A stretch of 64,000 nucleotides of DNA from positions 10,478,001-10,542,000 of the forward strand of contig OZ199839.1 of assembly GCA_964304625.1 (NCBI GenBank). The letters are read 5' to 3'. This DNA is from Kudoa neothunni. Lineage: Eukaryota; Cnidaria. Each line of letters opens with the position of its first letter. The stretch's first letter is position 1. The notes under the pieces are model-generated. The model made no database searches. It was not told where the DNA came from and was given only the letters and a program-made list of their open reading frames with translations. Shown in pieces: positions 48,601 to 60,436 of this stretch. The position numbers and the translations under genes are program-made.

Positions 48601-51600
48601 CTTTGAGTCAAAAATAATTAGACGGGTGAATTATACCTATGAAAGTTTTTAAGGATGGCAGAGTATCAATATCCGAATTGTTTGCAATTATTGAGAATCA
48701 TAGGATTCGATTAAAGTAAAAAAATGTTATTGATTCAGATCAGGAGCCTTCAAAGTGATTGATATCGACCCTTTGTGGGTCAATGAAAACTTCTAGGGGA
48801 TCGATAATTACGCTAGGGATCGAATGGGGGTGGATATGTGTTATAGAGATTCCGCCGAATTTTATGGGCTTTTAAGGTAATGCTTCCCATCTTCCTACTA
48901 TATTATTTAATTATATTAATTAATACTATCCCGTGACATTTTTTTTTTATTTTTGAGTTAAAATCAAACGTCATATTTCCTAGTTATGTAATTCAATGTT
49001 TTTCATTTATGTAGAGATACTTTGCAACTCATAAAAACTAGTGAATACATTGGCTTTATTTTTCTTAAATATTAATGTTCATCGATACTCGTTGTTATTA
49101 GCAATTTATATAACAATAATGATTGTTTATATTAAGTTTATAATCGACTAATATAGATTTTAATCGTAATTACAAAAGCTAAGAAAATAAACATAATAAT
49201 AAATCTGAAAATGTCGATTTAACCCCTGCGAACACTTCAAAAACTCTTTAAGCTCCCTCAAGCTAAGGAATATAATCTTAGGGTAAAGATTAAGACATTC
49301 TTATTAACTTTCAGAGATAGCCAGGAATAAATATTAACTTTTCTACATATATGTAATTTAATCATAAAATCTGCTGATGTATTCATACATGTGCAAAAGT
49401 ATGTAACTATAATCATATACAAGCAACCTAATGTGGTAGGCCAATTGAATATGATTTATGATGAAAAATGGATTAATTATGGTAAATTTTCTAATATAGT
49501 TGTTTTTTTGCAATGATTGGATTATAAATATCAGCGTAAATCTACAAATTTCAAGAATTTTTCTGATATATTTTGATGTTATATCGTTAATAAAAGCTAT
49601 TTTGGGGGTTAATATAATTTTGCATTGTATTATGTATTCGAAATAGAATATTAATGGGATATACTGCACATATTTTTAATTGTTCTAGTCAAAAAATGAA
49701 TATAAACTAATATTTTAATAAAATCTTTGAAAGGGGTCGGTGAAAAAAAAGTTTGAAGACTTCTGATTCAGATGGATTATTTGACCTTAAAAAATTTCAT
49801 TACAAAATATCACGGAATGGGAGAGTTATAATATAAATCTCAATGCGTACTTTAATAAATCTTTTTAATCACTGAAATATCATATTCCTTCATTTTTTGT
49901 CCACACGAGAAAGAGCTCATCGACAATAGATGAATTTCGTATTAAGGAAGTCATTCATCTGACAACACACGACGTAATAAATTAATTATGGCTTCAATCT
50001 TATTTTCTACAAAGTCTAATATCAGAATATTTACAGTTTTAACTTTTAATGCGAGGATAGTAATATAAAGTCAAACATCAAGAGAATAATGTGCATATAT
50101 AATGAACCTAGCTTCATGGTTATAGACGAAATTATGTTTATTGTAAATTTTTTGAATTTGGATGAGTTAGAATATAATGCTCCTGTAAAAGGCAGATAGT
50201 GATTAATTGGAATCGAATTAATATAGTGGGCAAACATTCTTATTTACGCTCTATAATGATTTTTCCATTAAATCAAAAAATTTTGCTTTTAATTAGCAGA
50301 ATAATTAAGTTTTATATATAATTGATAGACACCCCTATGTCTCCTCTGTATGTCTTAATGAATTACCGAAACGCCTCGATAATTAGCCTTTAAAATTGGA
50401 TTCACTTTACAAAAAAAACAAAATAAAGAATAGTTGGATGTTATTACTATTTCTCTAGAACTTTTTAATATAATAGCTTCACCTTTACATGTCATCTTGT
50501 ATTTGTATCTTAACTGTTATTAATCTGTACTCTTTATTTTTAACATCTAAATTATTTACGAAAATGTCTGAGAAAAAAAATTGTTACAGTCGATGAAATG
50601 ACGGCTTAAATTGAAAAAAAACGGTAATTAAGAGAAAAAATGTTTGGTTTCGTGTGTTCCTATTGAAACTGCAATTTCTCATTGCGATAATTCGATTGGT
50701 GTACTTTCTTATGAATGAAATAAAGAATACTCTGCTAAGATGTTTAAACTTTTAGTCTGCAAGTTATTTACAGCAGGGGCGATATCGTACTATAACAAAT
50801 TAAAAATTTATTATTTCTCAGTGTTCTATTTTTTATTAAAAATCTTTTAATCTATGAGCATAGAATTATGTATTATTTAAATTAATCAATTTACGAAGCC
50901 ACCTCGTCTTACTGTTTCAAATTAATTATTATAGTAGTGGTTATTGGCTCGGTAAGTAATATTAGGATGTCATTAGTTTTGCCTATATTTAATTATTTTT
51001 TGTCATAAGAACGAAGCTACGGGCCCAGAATAATTAAATATCGCAGATACTCAAAAATTAAATCTGTATACAGGTTGTGATTGAGAGTTGTTGAGATTAT
51101 AAATCTCCACCTCACAAGCGTATACGTCGTTTAGGATTAAAATATAACGTTCCAATAGCATCTACTATACTTAATATTTAAATTAAAGAGATATTAATTC
51201 ATACGATACAGATTATCGCTGGATAACCCTTCGCTATATCGACTTTTTCATTTTAAATGATTTCTGTGTAATAATTTTAATCATATTTTTCTAATATTAT
51301 TAACAATCATGTTCAAGCAACTTTCTGTTTTGATCAGTTCTAATATGGATACAAATATTTTTTTAACAAGATTTTCAAAACATAATACGTCTAATTCCAG
51401 ATAACGTTAGGAAATTCCAATTAATTTCAAACAAAATTTAAGATTGATTAATGTCGACGAGTTATGGAGAATAATAAGACATCTTCGTTAAGTTGTTGTT
51501 TCTAGATATAACAAATTGTTAAAATTATATTCTTTAAAAAACGGTAATTGGTTTTTATTTTCTTATTATGTTTGGAATGGTTTGTACTATTCTCCCATTG

Positions 51601-54600
51601 GTTACTAAATTCAAAAATTAATTATATTTTATTTCGATTAAACATGAAATAATTCTGTTTAATTTCATGAACATATGTAAAATGGAGTTTTCAACGTCTT
51701 GAATTCAAATCAGAATTATTTGAATCAATACAAATATTAAAAATATCTCATTGACTTGAAATATACAATAAGTAATTTAGAGACCAATATTTTGGAGTTT
51801 ATTTTGATAATGCATAATTTTATATATTCGCCTTTTACTATTTGGGGAGAGGCATACAAACATCATTTGGCAATATAGATATAGACCGTTATGGATCATC
51901 GTTTGCAAGATTTTTGATTTATAAATTTTTTTTATAAATAGTTTAATGAAGCACATTAAAATTCATTAATAAAGTGTCTTTTGATAACGTAAACGCTTAT
52001 TTTCGATTAATTAATTCGAACAGTACTTAAAACGAAGAAAAATGTTTAATATTTTGTGTCAAAAACTATAAAATTAATAATTTACAACCAGTATTTTGAA
52101 TTTTATTTAAATAGTACAATTTTGGTATAAATTTAGAGCGAAGAAAGGAAACATTGGTGGATTATTGGGTAGAAGGTACAAATTTGAAAATAAAACTAAG
52201 GCTATTAAAGAAAACCACATCTGATATACAATATACATTCACTGTTAAACAGGATGGAATGGATGAACTGGAGAAAACGTTAAGCCCAGATAATTGCGAT
52301 GAAAGTGTGTGTACCTTCACGATGATTGACATAGATCCCAAAAAGGAGTTGGCGATTAGACGTAAATATGAATCCCCATATAAATATGGATATTACTTAC
52401 TGATAAGTAATATATAAATATTTAATCTTCGTTAATGTTTGTGTTATAGAAAGTTACTCCTACGATTACGAATATTCTAATGAAGGAAATAAAATGAAAA
52501 TAATGATTAAAATAAATGAAGGCGTTGATCCAGTTATTATCAGTGGTTATAAAATTTTTGACGCGAATATGAAAAACATTTTAAAGTTGAGCAATGTCTC
52601 CGAACAAATTCGTTGTCAAGATTATATATGTGAATTGGTCATCAATGATTTTACTCTTACGAAAGATTGTTATATTAGTATCTCATCAGAAATGCTTGTT
52701 CCCCGTGATTTATCACTCAAAGGACGTAAGAATTATTGTGAGAAATATTCTAAAGTTATTAATTAAATTAATTTAGCTTCTAGTCTGCTTAATGTCATGT
52801 CATCCAAAAAAACTATTGGAGAGTTTACCGTTAGTTACAATTTTAAATTGAGAAAACATCTTACCAACCTTCCAATAATAATAAAGTACACATCAGAAAA
52901 TGGCGTCATTGCGGAAGTTACGAAAGTCGAGGATACATCTTGTAACAAGGGAATGTGCAATATAAACATTAAATTGAACGATTATTATTATCCTGGTACA
53001 TTGTCCTTATCATCAGAAAAACTTCTTGATTCTTACTCACATGATGTTTCCCCTCGTATATCAAAATAACTATTTATATTCTTGTTTCATGTTGAAATTT
53101 TTAGCAAAGACAACATGTGACATTAAACATGACATTAATGAATCAAAATTAACTCTCACTTTTACTATTAATAAGCCCTATAATTCATTCCCAGCTAATT
53201 TGAGAATTTCTTGCAGTGACGATAAACGATATATTAAATTCGATGATAAGGATATTCTGGGGAAAACGATTTCGTGCAATAACATGGTCTGCGTCGATAC
53301 ATTCAATTACGATTACACAAAAGATTGTAATGTTACAGTGAATTCAATAATATTTTCAGAAGATAAATCAATCTTAATCGATAAAGGTAGATGTTTTTTA
53401 AAGTCATAATCGTTAAACTTTCTTAATAATAATTTTAAAAACATTGAATATGTTAATGTATTTAGGAATATACCCTTATGATATTGCATATATTGAAGAA
53501 GGAAAAAACTTAAAGATTATGTTCATAATGGATAGAGAATTTGATAAAATTAATCTTGATAGTTACAAATTAACGAAAGAAGATAATTCAACCATGATAT
53601 CTTCCAGTGAATCCGCCAAAGAAATTACATGTGATAAAAATATTTGTGAGTTTACGATAAACAATGGCATTGCCGAGGATGACAGCTACCTTACATTTAC
53701 TTCAGATATGCTCATTCAAAAAACATTCAAAATATCTGGATGTATATATATTTATAATTGTTTGTATCAAACGAAAACCATTTTAATCCTTAAATTAATT
53801 TAGCATCAAAAAAATTGGAAGTTATCTCGTTTTCTGGAGTAACTAATGGATTAGTTGTTAAGCTTAGTTGGAAATTACGAAAGTACGTTCCATCGATACA
53901 ATTAGGTATAGAATACCAAGTAAACAACATCAAAGACAATTCTAACCTCGTTGAACCTAAAAAGGAAGTTAACTGCAAAGAGGGTGTATGCTCAATTGAA
54001 TTCCCCATGAATGATTATTATTATCCAGTAATAATATCTGTAACATCTGAAAAATTTTCTGTAGCCTACTCTCATAAGTATACTCCACGTAATATGATAT
54101 ATTAATAATTAAATCTTAAACTATTTTTTTAATTCTTAGCGAAAAGTACGTATAAAGTCGATTACAGATTTGGTTCGGAATCATTAAATTTAAATTTTGT
54201 TCTTGAACAACCCTACCGAAAATTTCCAGTTGACTTAACAATGGCATGCAGTGACGATAAAAGTGTTAAAGAAAACACCGTGGAAAAAAATATTCAAAAT
54301 ATAGTCACATGTGCAGACGATAAATGCACCACCAATATTGATTATGACATCAAGAAAGATTGTATTGTAACAATCAATTCTGATATATTTTCGGAGGAAA
54401 AATCAATAGATATTGACAAAGGTAAAATTCTGTAAATAATTGATGGACTTAAATTAATTTTATAGTGAGATCAAAATTCAAATTTGATAATTATTTCCTG
54501 GACGGAGAATTAGTTTTAGAAATCACATTAGTAGAGAATTATAGTCAAATTCGTTTGAATTGGACATTAGCAGATGGAAATCTCCAACCTGAGAAGAAAT

Positions 54601-56842
54601 CAAATGGGTTTGAAACGGTCGAGTGTTCCAATAAGCTATGCAAAATTTCATTTGGTCAACGCAATACGAAAACATTTTACACATTATTTTATGATTCTGC
54701 TTACCTTGAACAACAACCAAAATTGGATTTTGATATAAGTTTGTCTAAATAATATATATATTTTTAAATTTATTTTATGATAGAATTGAGATGGACTGAA
54801 ATATTTAATAATGTAAGCATTTTCACTAAAAACAAATTAAAATTATTGGATGAAGATAAAAAAATAGTAATATTACCCTGTTGAAAATTATATTCTATAA
54901 ATAGTTTTAGTCTGTTACCGATATTAGCACCGCATGGAGTGACATTTTGAAGGGTGAATAATTTATATATTCTATATATATCGTGATCGAAAAAATATAT
55001 TTGAATCTAGATGGAAGTAGTGATGCAAAAGAAGAAACAACACCTGAACCAGAAAAAGAGAATACCCAAGAAACTACTCCAGAGATAGTCGAAAACAAAG
55101 AGGAGTATTTTTCTGCTAGTTAATACTACATAATTATGGAATTTTAGGAAATTTTTACAGGCTGTTAACATTCTTGATGACATCATATTAAATATGAACC
55201 AAACCGACGAAGTTTCTAATGATCATTTTAAGTTTAAAGCATTTGATGTAGCAGATGATTCTAATGTGATTCAATATACTACTAAGTATTTATATTATGA
55301 TATGTACATCACTAATAACTAAAAATAGGAGCGAAAATGTCACCACCACAAACAATTCTGAAACTACCATGTCAATTCAAATAGACACACTGGATAGTAA
55401 AAATACTGATGCTCCCATTGTTGAAAATCAAGTGGCATTGGCTATCACTAAAGCCCAATCTGTGGTATCTCAGTCAAAAGATAATGTGATGGTAGCTGGT
55501 GATATTATCGTCTTGAAAATTAAAAATCAAGAAAATAAAAAGATTAACTTTACATTCAGCCAGATCATTAATAATGCTGACGATGTCATATACACCAAAT
55601 GTTGCACATTAAACAGTATATTAAAAATTCTCAAATTATTTTATGAGATATTAAGCTACATGTTAACAAAATGTAATCAATTCTTTAGGAAATACACTCA
55701 AATGGGAACAAGTATATTGCTCTCCGCTCAGTAGGGAAATACTGCCCGAAAATCGAATAAATGTCACATGCTCATGTAATCACACTACAAGCTATGCCGT
55801 GGTGTTTGATTTCAGAGAGAGGGACGACGCTACATCATCTGACGCTAACAAGTATCGTCAAACTGAAATTTCCCTTAGTTTAACAGTAATATCGTTGGTC
55901 TTTTTATTTCTAACACTGATTTGTCTAATCACCTCAGAGTAATCATGATTACCTATTATGCTCAGCGTTCTTAATTCATATTTTGTTTTTAGAACAAGAA
56001 GAACTATGCGTGTTAAAGCGCAAATTGGATTGTGCATTTCGTTGTTTTTCTTACAAGCGTTCTATGTTTCTATTAATATCTTTAAAAATAAGCCAAAAGT
56101 CTGCTTCGCCTTGGCGGTCAGCATTCATGTAATGTTGCAAACGGTGTATTATTCCTTCCTGCTCAACACCTATTTATTGTTCCACACGTTGATTTTTACC
56201 ATGAAGAAAATTCCTGGTCCTGTCTTCAAACTATGTTTAGCTTTATCATGGGGTAATATAGATACACCTTGATTTTTCATATAAAACTTGTTTGTAGCTA
56301 TTCCTGGAGTGATTACATCCCTGTGTGTTGTGTTTATGAGGAACAATTACGCGAAGAATTCAAAGTAACACTCTGCCATCAAACCCTACTTATTCATTAA
56401 TTTTTTTAGTTGTGTAGTAACTGGCAGTACAAGTCTTTACACAACAACAATACCTAGCGGTGTTGTCGTTTCGTTTAGTGTCTTCGTTTGTATTTGCGTA
56501 ATCTGCAATTTGAGACGAGCAGAAAAGAAAAGAGGTAAAAGTGGATCAACCCTGTCCAAGGCCAAACAGATTTTCTTCTTAGCGATTCTTTTGGGTTTGC
56601 CATTGATATTCCAATATTTAATCTTCATTGATGATGGTGGAAAAGGAGAGTTGGTTTTCGTTATAACCAATTGTTCTCAAGGAATATTCTTTTTCTTGAT
56701 TATTGTGTTGTCCAATTCTACAATGAGAACCCACGCTCTTTCATCAGTCGGATTGATGAGTAGTTCAGCCTCGAAACCATCTTATATGATGCAATCGAAA
56801 TCTAAAAGCATGACCCAAACCTCAAATCTTATTAAACACTAG
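36608..56842 (+). CDS. Giant adhesion GPCR-like receptor, copy 3 (complete, 32 exons)
   Basis: Exons: 36608-36665, 36745-37029, 37083-37358, 38951-39205, 39253-39531, 44002-44283, 44338-44571, 44617-44898, 44946-45470, 45517-45804, 45884-46176, 46224-46503, 46754-47044, 47091-47345, 47397-48002, 52137-52406, 52450-52725, 52777-53055, 53105-53386, 53466-53741, 53804-54088, 54140-54421, 54466-54738, 54784-54866, 54911-54953, 55011-55104, 55148-55285, 55329-55615, 55689-55938, 55993-56252, 56298-56364, 56410-56842. They sum to 8,367 bases, so 2,788 residues. Structure and intron phases match copy 2. The five extra residues lie in the tenth exon (an Asp run) and the seventeenth. From exon 22 on it is almost identical to copy 2 at an offset of 29,086. 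Exons 9 (second half), 10, 12, 16, 17, 20 and 21 differ most. No frame break or stop was seen. That both copies stay open over 32 exons argues that both are functional genes. Confidence 0.85.
37359..38950. other. Intron 3 of copy 3
   Basis: A 1.6-kb intron that lacks the two Tigger elements present in the 4.4-kb intron of copy 2. Its left part still aligns with copy 2 up to about 37600/6560. No gene is seen. Confidence 0.6.
40044..43241 (+). mobile_element. Tigger element in intron 5 of copy 3, split by a nested insertion
   Basis: The left end CAGTAGTGCATGGGTCGT (40044) and the right end (inward CAGTAGGTGACGGGTCGTGG, ending 43241) are inverted repeats flanked by TA at 40042-40043 and 43242-43243. 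A plus-strand trace of the C-terminal pogo transposase remains near 40560-40740 (DHGIVKVLNDA and LWEYIKTETIVSCF). A piggyBac-type element (40760-42605) sits inside. Near the right end a hairpin (43180-43193 with 43218-43231) repeats the end sequence. The ends resemble those of 6716-8592. Intron 5 also contains 39532-40043 and 43242-44001, where nothing was seen. Confidence 0.72.
40760..42605. mobile_element. piggyBac-type element nested in the Tigger element
   Basis: TTAA lies at both borders (40756-40759 and 42606-42609). The ends share GATGGAG and a palindrome: GGTGCATTTTGCACC at 40778-40792 and GGTGCATAATGCACC at 42558-42572. No transposase could be assigned with confidence, so it is decayed or non-autonomous. 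Confidence 0.65.
44946..46503 (+). CDS. Diverged modules 8-12 of receptor copy 3
   Basis: Exons 44946-45470, 45517-45804, 45884-46176 and 46224-46503. They correspond to 15939-17483 of copy 2 but differ in patches. The second half of exon 9 reads SENENFILSDSCGENGLDC where copy 2 has SNDGAFTGSVGCDEKNLNC. Exon 10 has a run of Asp codons (GAC repeats) where copy 2 has Asn codons. Exon 12 differs at nearly half its residues, keeping only islands such as TYQNYTF and HIIKPDEVVKIC. Frame and splice sites are intact in both. Confidence 0.8.
48741..49765. mobile_element. hAT-type element in intron 15 of copy 3
   Basis: This corresponds to 19706-20682 in copy 2. The 8-base target duplication is perfect here: ATTCAGAT at 48733-48740 and 49766-49773. 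The ends are CAGGAGCCTTCAAAG and, inward from the right, CAGAAGTCTTCAAAC. The element was in place before the receptor gene was duplicated. Confidence 0.8.
49774..52136. other. Intron 15 of copy 3, right part
   Basis: Intronic sequence homologous to 20691-23049, with small indels. No gene is seen. The MSEKK trace of copy 2 is present at 50564 but shifted in frame. Confidence 0.5.
55689..56842 (+). CDS. GPS and seven-helix exons of receptor copy 3
   Basis: Exons 55689-55938, 55993-56252, 56298-56364 and 56410-56842. They encode the same GPS (CSCNHTT) and the same seven helices as copy 2. The differences I see are silent or in introns (e.g. CTT/CTC in the GPS exon, and GCT/GCC for Ala after the cleavage site). 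The signalling part of the receptor is therefore the same protein in copies 2 and 3, in contrast to the diverged modules upstream. Confidence 0.85.
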
Positions 56843-57070
56843 TTCCCCTTTGGATACTTATTATAGTTATTTAACTAAACTAATATATTAGTTTGTCTTA
56901 TATATTTCGATCTATTTTGATTAATGATTAGACTTTTTTGGCGTTCTGAATTATTCATTCTTTTTACGATGTAAACAGTTGATATACAAATTTCTTTTTA
57001 GGTTTCTGTTTTTTTCAGGTCTTTCCTTGAGTAAATTCTACTTAATAACGTAGATTCAATCAATTTTTAA

Positions 57071-57484
57071 CTATGGAAAGCTTTGATGGTAGCTTCCAGA
57101 TATTCGTTCTACAAAAATTCAATTGTCTGGTTCTACTCATTTTGTATTTTTTATAATGTGTCGTTATTCATTCTATTTTATTACATGAAGTCAATTCAAA
57201 CTATAACGTTGACTCAATATTTTATTATTAGTTGAGTTTTGTGATATTTGAATTAGTGAGGAAAAATAATTAATTCTATTTTGATTGAAAAATATAAATT
57301 ATTTACGTTGTATGATTTATTTACACATTTAAAGTAAAATGCCAATTTTGTCAAAATATTACGACTTGGCTTTAATTGAAACAATAAAGAATGACAGTAA
57401 CATATCTATATACCGTAATAAATTGAAACTCGATGTTTAATTTCTTCTAATCGAATTTTTTCTCGAGCTCTGCAAAAATAAATA
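57071..57484. other. Intergenic, no gene seen
   Basis: AT-rich DNA between the end of duplicated block C and a Tigger element. Nothing recognisable. Confidence 0.5.
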
Positions 57485-59338
57485 CAGTCGTGTCTTGATA
57501 TTGCGTAATATCTTGGGACCGGGGAAAAATTACGCAATATCGTGTCGTCTAAGTACGCACAATAACTTCTGATTTAACGTTTCTTACAAACTTACTCATA
57601 TACTTTATAATTTTTTTTAAATTTATTGATAATTTAGCGTAAGGCATCTTTAACTTGATGTTGGGAAAATAATTCATTAGGATTCCCATCGATACGTTTT
57701 TTCGCGGATTTATTAGATTTTTTAATTGAAACGTTCTAAAGATTTCATCGTTGTGTATGAGATCAGGACCTTCATTAAAAAAAGTAAATTTATCTTATTC
57801 ATTTTAATTTAGATATATAATTTCATTTTCTTCCAGAAAATAATATCACTACACATTATTATCTATACATATGAATATTAAAATTTTTCTATTAATTGCT
57901 TTATAATGTTATGTCTTCATCTGATCACTTTAAAGTTTATCTTCTTAATTTTTCAATAATAATGAAGAAAAAATCAATTATCTTTGTTTTCAAACAAAGA
58001 TAATTAACTCAATTACTAATTTTTTAACCACAACCATTCCCAAACCAATTTGAAAATATTTGAGTAGTCGAACACGGAATAGTTAAATATTTAGAGTCAT
58101 TCTCTCCGAATAGCACATTTATGTATAATATTTTTCTCTAATTGGGTGTTAAGCGATGAATTATTCCCAGAGCAATTTGTCGCACCACATAAACAGTGGT
58201 TTTGATAGAAATAGGAGCTGGATGTTTTCGAAATAATCGATAGATTTATGACGATATGAGTAATGTTCCAAAATAATTAAAAACTATCTGTTTTCTTTAA
58301 TGAATCTCTGGTTCATATCTTTGATGATCTGATAAAATATAGATGCGGATAATGACACATTTATTTGTGAATGACATTAAACTGAAAGCTCTCTAATTCC
58401 ATTAAACAGAGATTTTTCTTAAAACTTCTTTATTATGTGTAATTACAATATTCCTTCGGTCATTGTAAAAGTGATAAGCATCGTAGCACCCTTTTAAATT
58501 GTTTTACACCCCTCCATTGTGCTACATTTTAATAATGGACGTATGCTGTATAAGCTGTTCATAAAAATGAGCAGTCTCATCCAAATTTAATACATATTCC
58601 GGATTGTATCTTGACAATATCTCGGAAAAATTTCTCATCTATAGATAAATATATTTAAAATCGGCGCTCTCATTCACCGTGCACTTTGAGTTCTTCGGAC
58701 TTTAACACCTGCAATTATCAAAATAACCATCGCTTCCGTTGAAATCTTTCGTTCAAATAGCTTTGACAATAATACAAGATTTTTCGATTATTCAAAAAAC
58801 TAGATAATAATTTTTGCTTGCATTAAAACTACCCAATTGTAAAGATTATTTCAATATTTTTATATTTTCCCGGTCTATATATTTTTAGAGATTTTGAAAT
58901 TTTTGAATATATGGTTTCGTATTGTTTAGAAGAACTTCTAAAGAGATTTAAATAGTCTATTTTAAATTATCGAACAATATTGAAATTAATATAATTTGGT
59001 TAACCGCAATGTTTATCGGTAATATCATTAGCACCAGGTATAAACTTACGAAATTATAATAATCAATTATTTTTATTATATTCCCTTTATTTATTGGAGA
59101 ACTTACAATGATTTTTATAGTGCACCCATCAGTTTAAAGGGATTAAAGTATAAAAAGAGTTACGCAATAGCGAGACACATGGTTTTTCCCAGACTTTTTG
59201 TTATCCGCTGGTTCACAATATATGTTTTTAATATAGTTATCCATTTAGGCATACTCAATATAATTATTAAGTTATGTTTTGTGAATTAAAGCACATAATG
59301 CTAAGAAAGTTAAATTACGAAATATCGAGGCACAATTA
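57485..59338 (-). mobile_element. Tigger-like transposon downstream of copy 3
   Basis: The left end is CAGTCGTGTCTTGATATTGC; the right end read inward from 59338 is TAATTGTGCCTCGATATTTC. Both are flanked by TA. The minus strand carries FSEILSRYNPEYVLNLDETA then HFYEQL (58640-58550), the first catalytic region of a pogo-type transposase. Decay elsewhere is heavy. It is homologous to 9010-10608 in intron 3 of copy 2. Confidence 0.75.
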
Positions 59339-59382
59339 TATTTTATTTTTAATCCAAAATTTCATCTATTTCGGTTTTTCCT

Positions 59383-59890
59383 TTTTATTAACAACTAGCG
59401 CGAATTGCCCAGCGTTGTTTGGGGATGATTTCGCATATAAACGTTTCTTTATAATATCCAAAAAATATTACGTTTAAAATTGATTTATAGAAACAGTTAA
59501 ACTAAATTTTTTTAAACATCATACTTTGTCGATATTGATTTCGAAATTTAAATCATGATCATTTCGGTACAGGAGTGTATCAATCCTGGTTTTTAATTAA
59601 CAATTTCTTGTCCCCCTCATCAACGCTAAAAAATTTAGGGTCAGTGTCATATTTATTTTTCTTCCCGAATTATTTGAACTCTCTTAGAATGCAACTTAAT
59701 ATATTATTTTTTGGCCAGAGTATTTTTAAAGTCGAATTCTGGACCGGCTCGGAAAATGTGTGCGCCACTAACTTTTTAAGGGACAAAAAATTGAAAAAGT
59801 AATATAGATGAAGAAAACACAAGAAAATTAATTTTTATTGCTCAAATTAATATCGTTTGACCCCGCATAAACTTTAATGCACTTTTTTCG
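59383..59890. repeat. Dispersed repeat, copy 2
   Basis: This is the second copy of the 3018-3525 repeat, in the same orientation. It lies right after the Tigger element that ends at 59338. A plus-strand reading frame (59575-59802) covers part of it but I do not recognise its product. Confidence 0.6.
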
Positions 59891-60436
59891 ACAATCATTG
59901 AATTATTTTGTTTGTATCTTAGTTATTAACTCAAAAGTTATTTATTGTTACTATTTATATTTTTTGTCAAGGATATATATCAATTTTATATCAACTAACT
60001 TTAAAATATACTTTTTGCAAATTTCCCCAAAACATCTCATTTTTCACTATAATAAAAATACTTTGTGAACTTTAGAATATAGATATTAATGCAGTATGAT
60101 TTGTTTTAGTTTATAATTTTTGTTATTAAATATTTTAGTAGAAATTAAGAAATTATTTAGTTTATATTTTGTAATTCTGGAAGCTAATTTTTAGAAATGA
60201 TTATATTAATTTTTGTACTTTGTAATATGCACAAAACATTAAAAAAATATTTTAAACTATATTTTTATTGTTTTATACATTTTTTTAATTCAAAAATTTC
60301 CTTACAGATAACTAGGCAAAATATATTGCTTGTGAATATTTCATGATGTAAACGCAATATAATAATTAAGGTTATTACTTTTATCGGTACATGTATAATT
60401 CATTAAAACTAGTAATTTTATAGAAATAACAATTTT

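Larger units (their letters stand above)
36230..57070. repeat. Duplicated block C (gene 3 with flanks)
   Basis: The block is homologous to 5185 to about 27985, offset 29,086 in the 3' part. It includes the whole receptor gene, its large introns and about 230 bases of 3' flank. The right border with block B homology lies near 57070. Confidence 0.9.
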
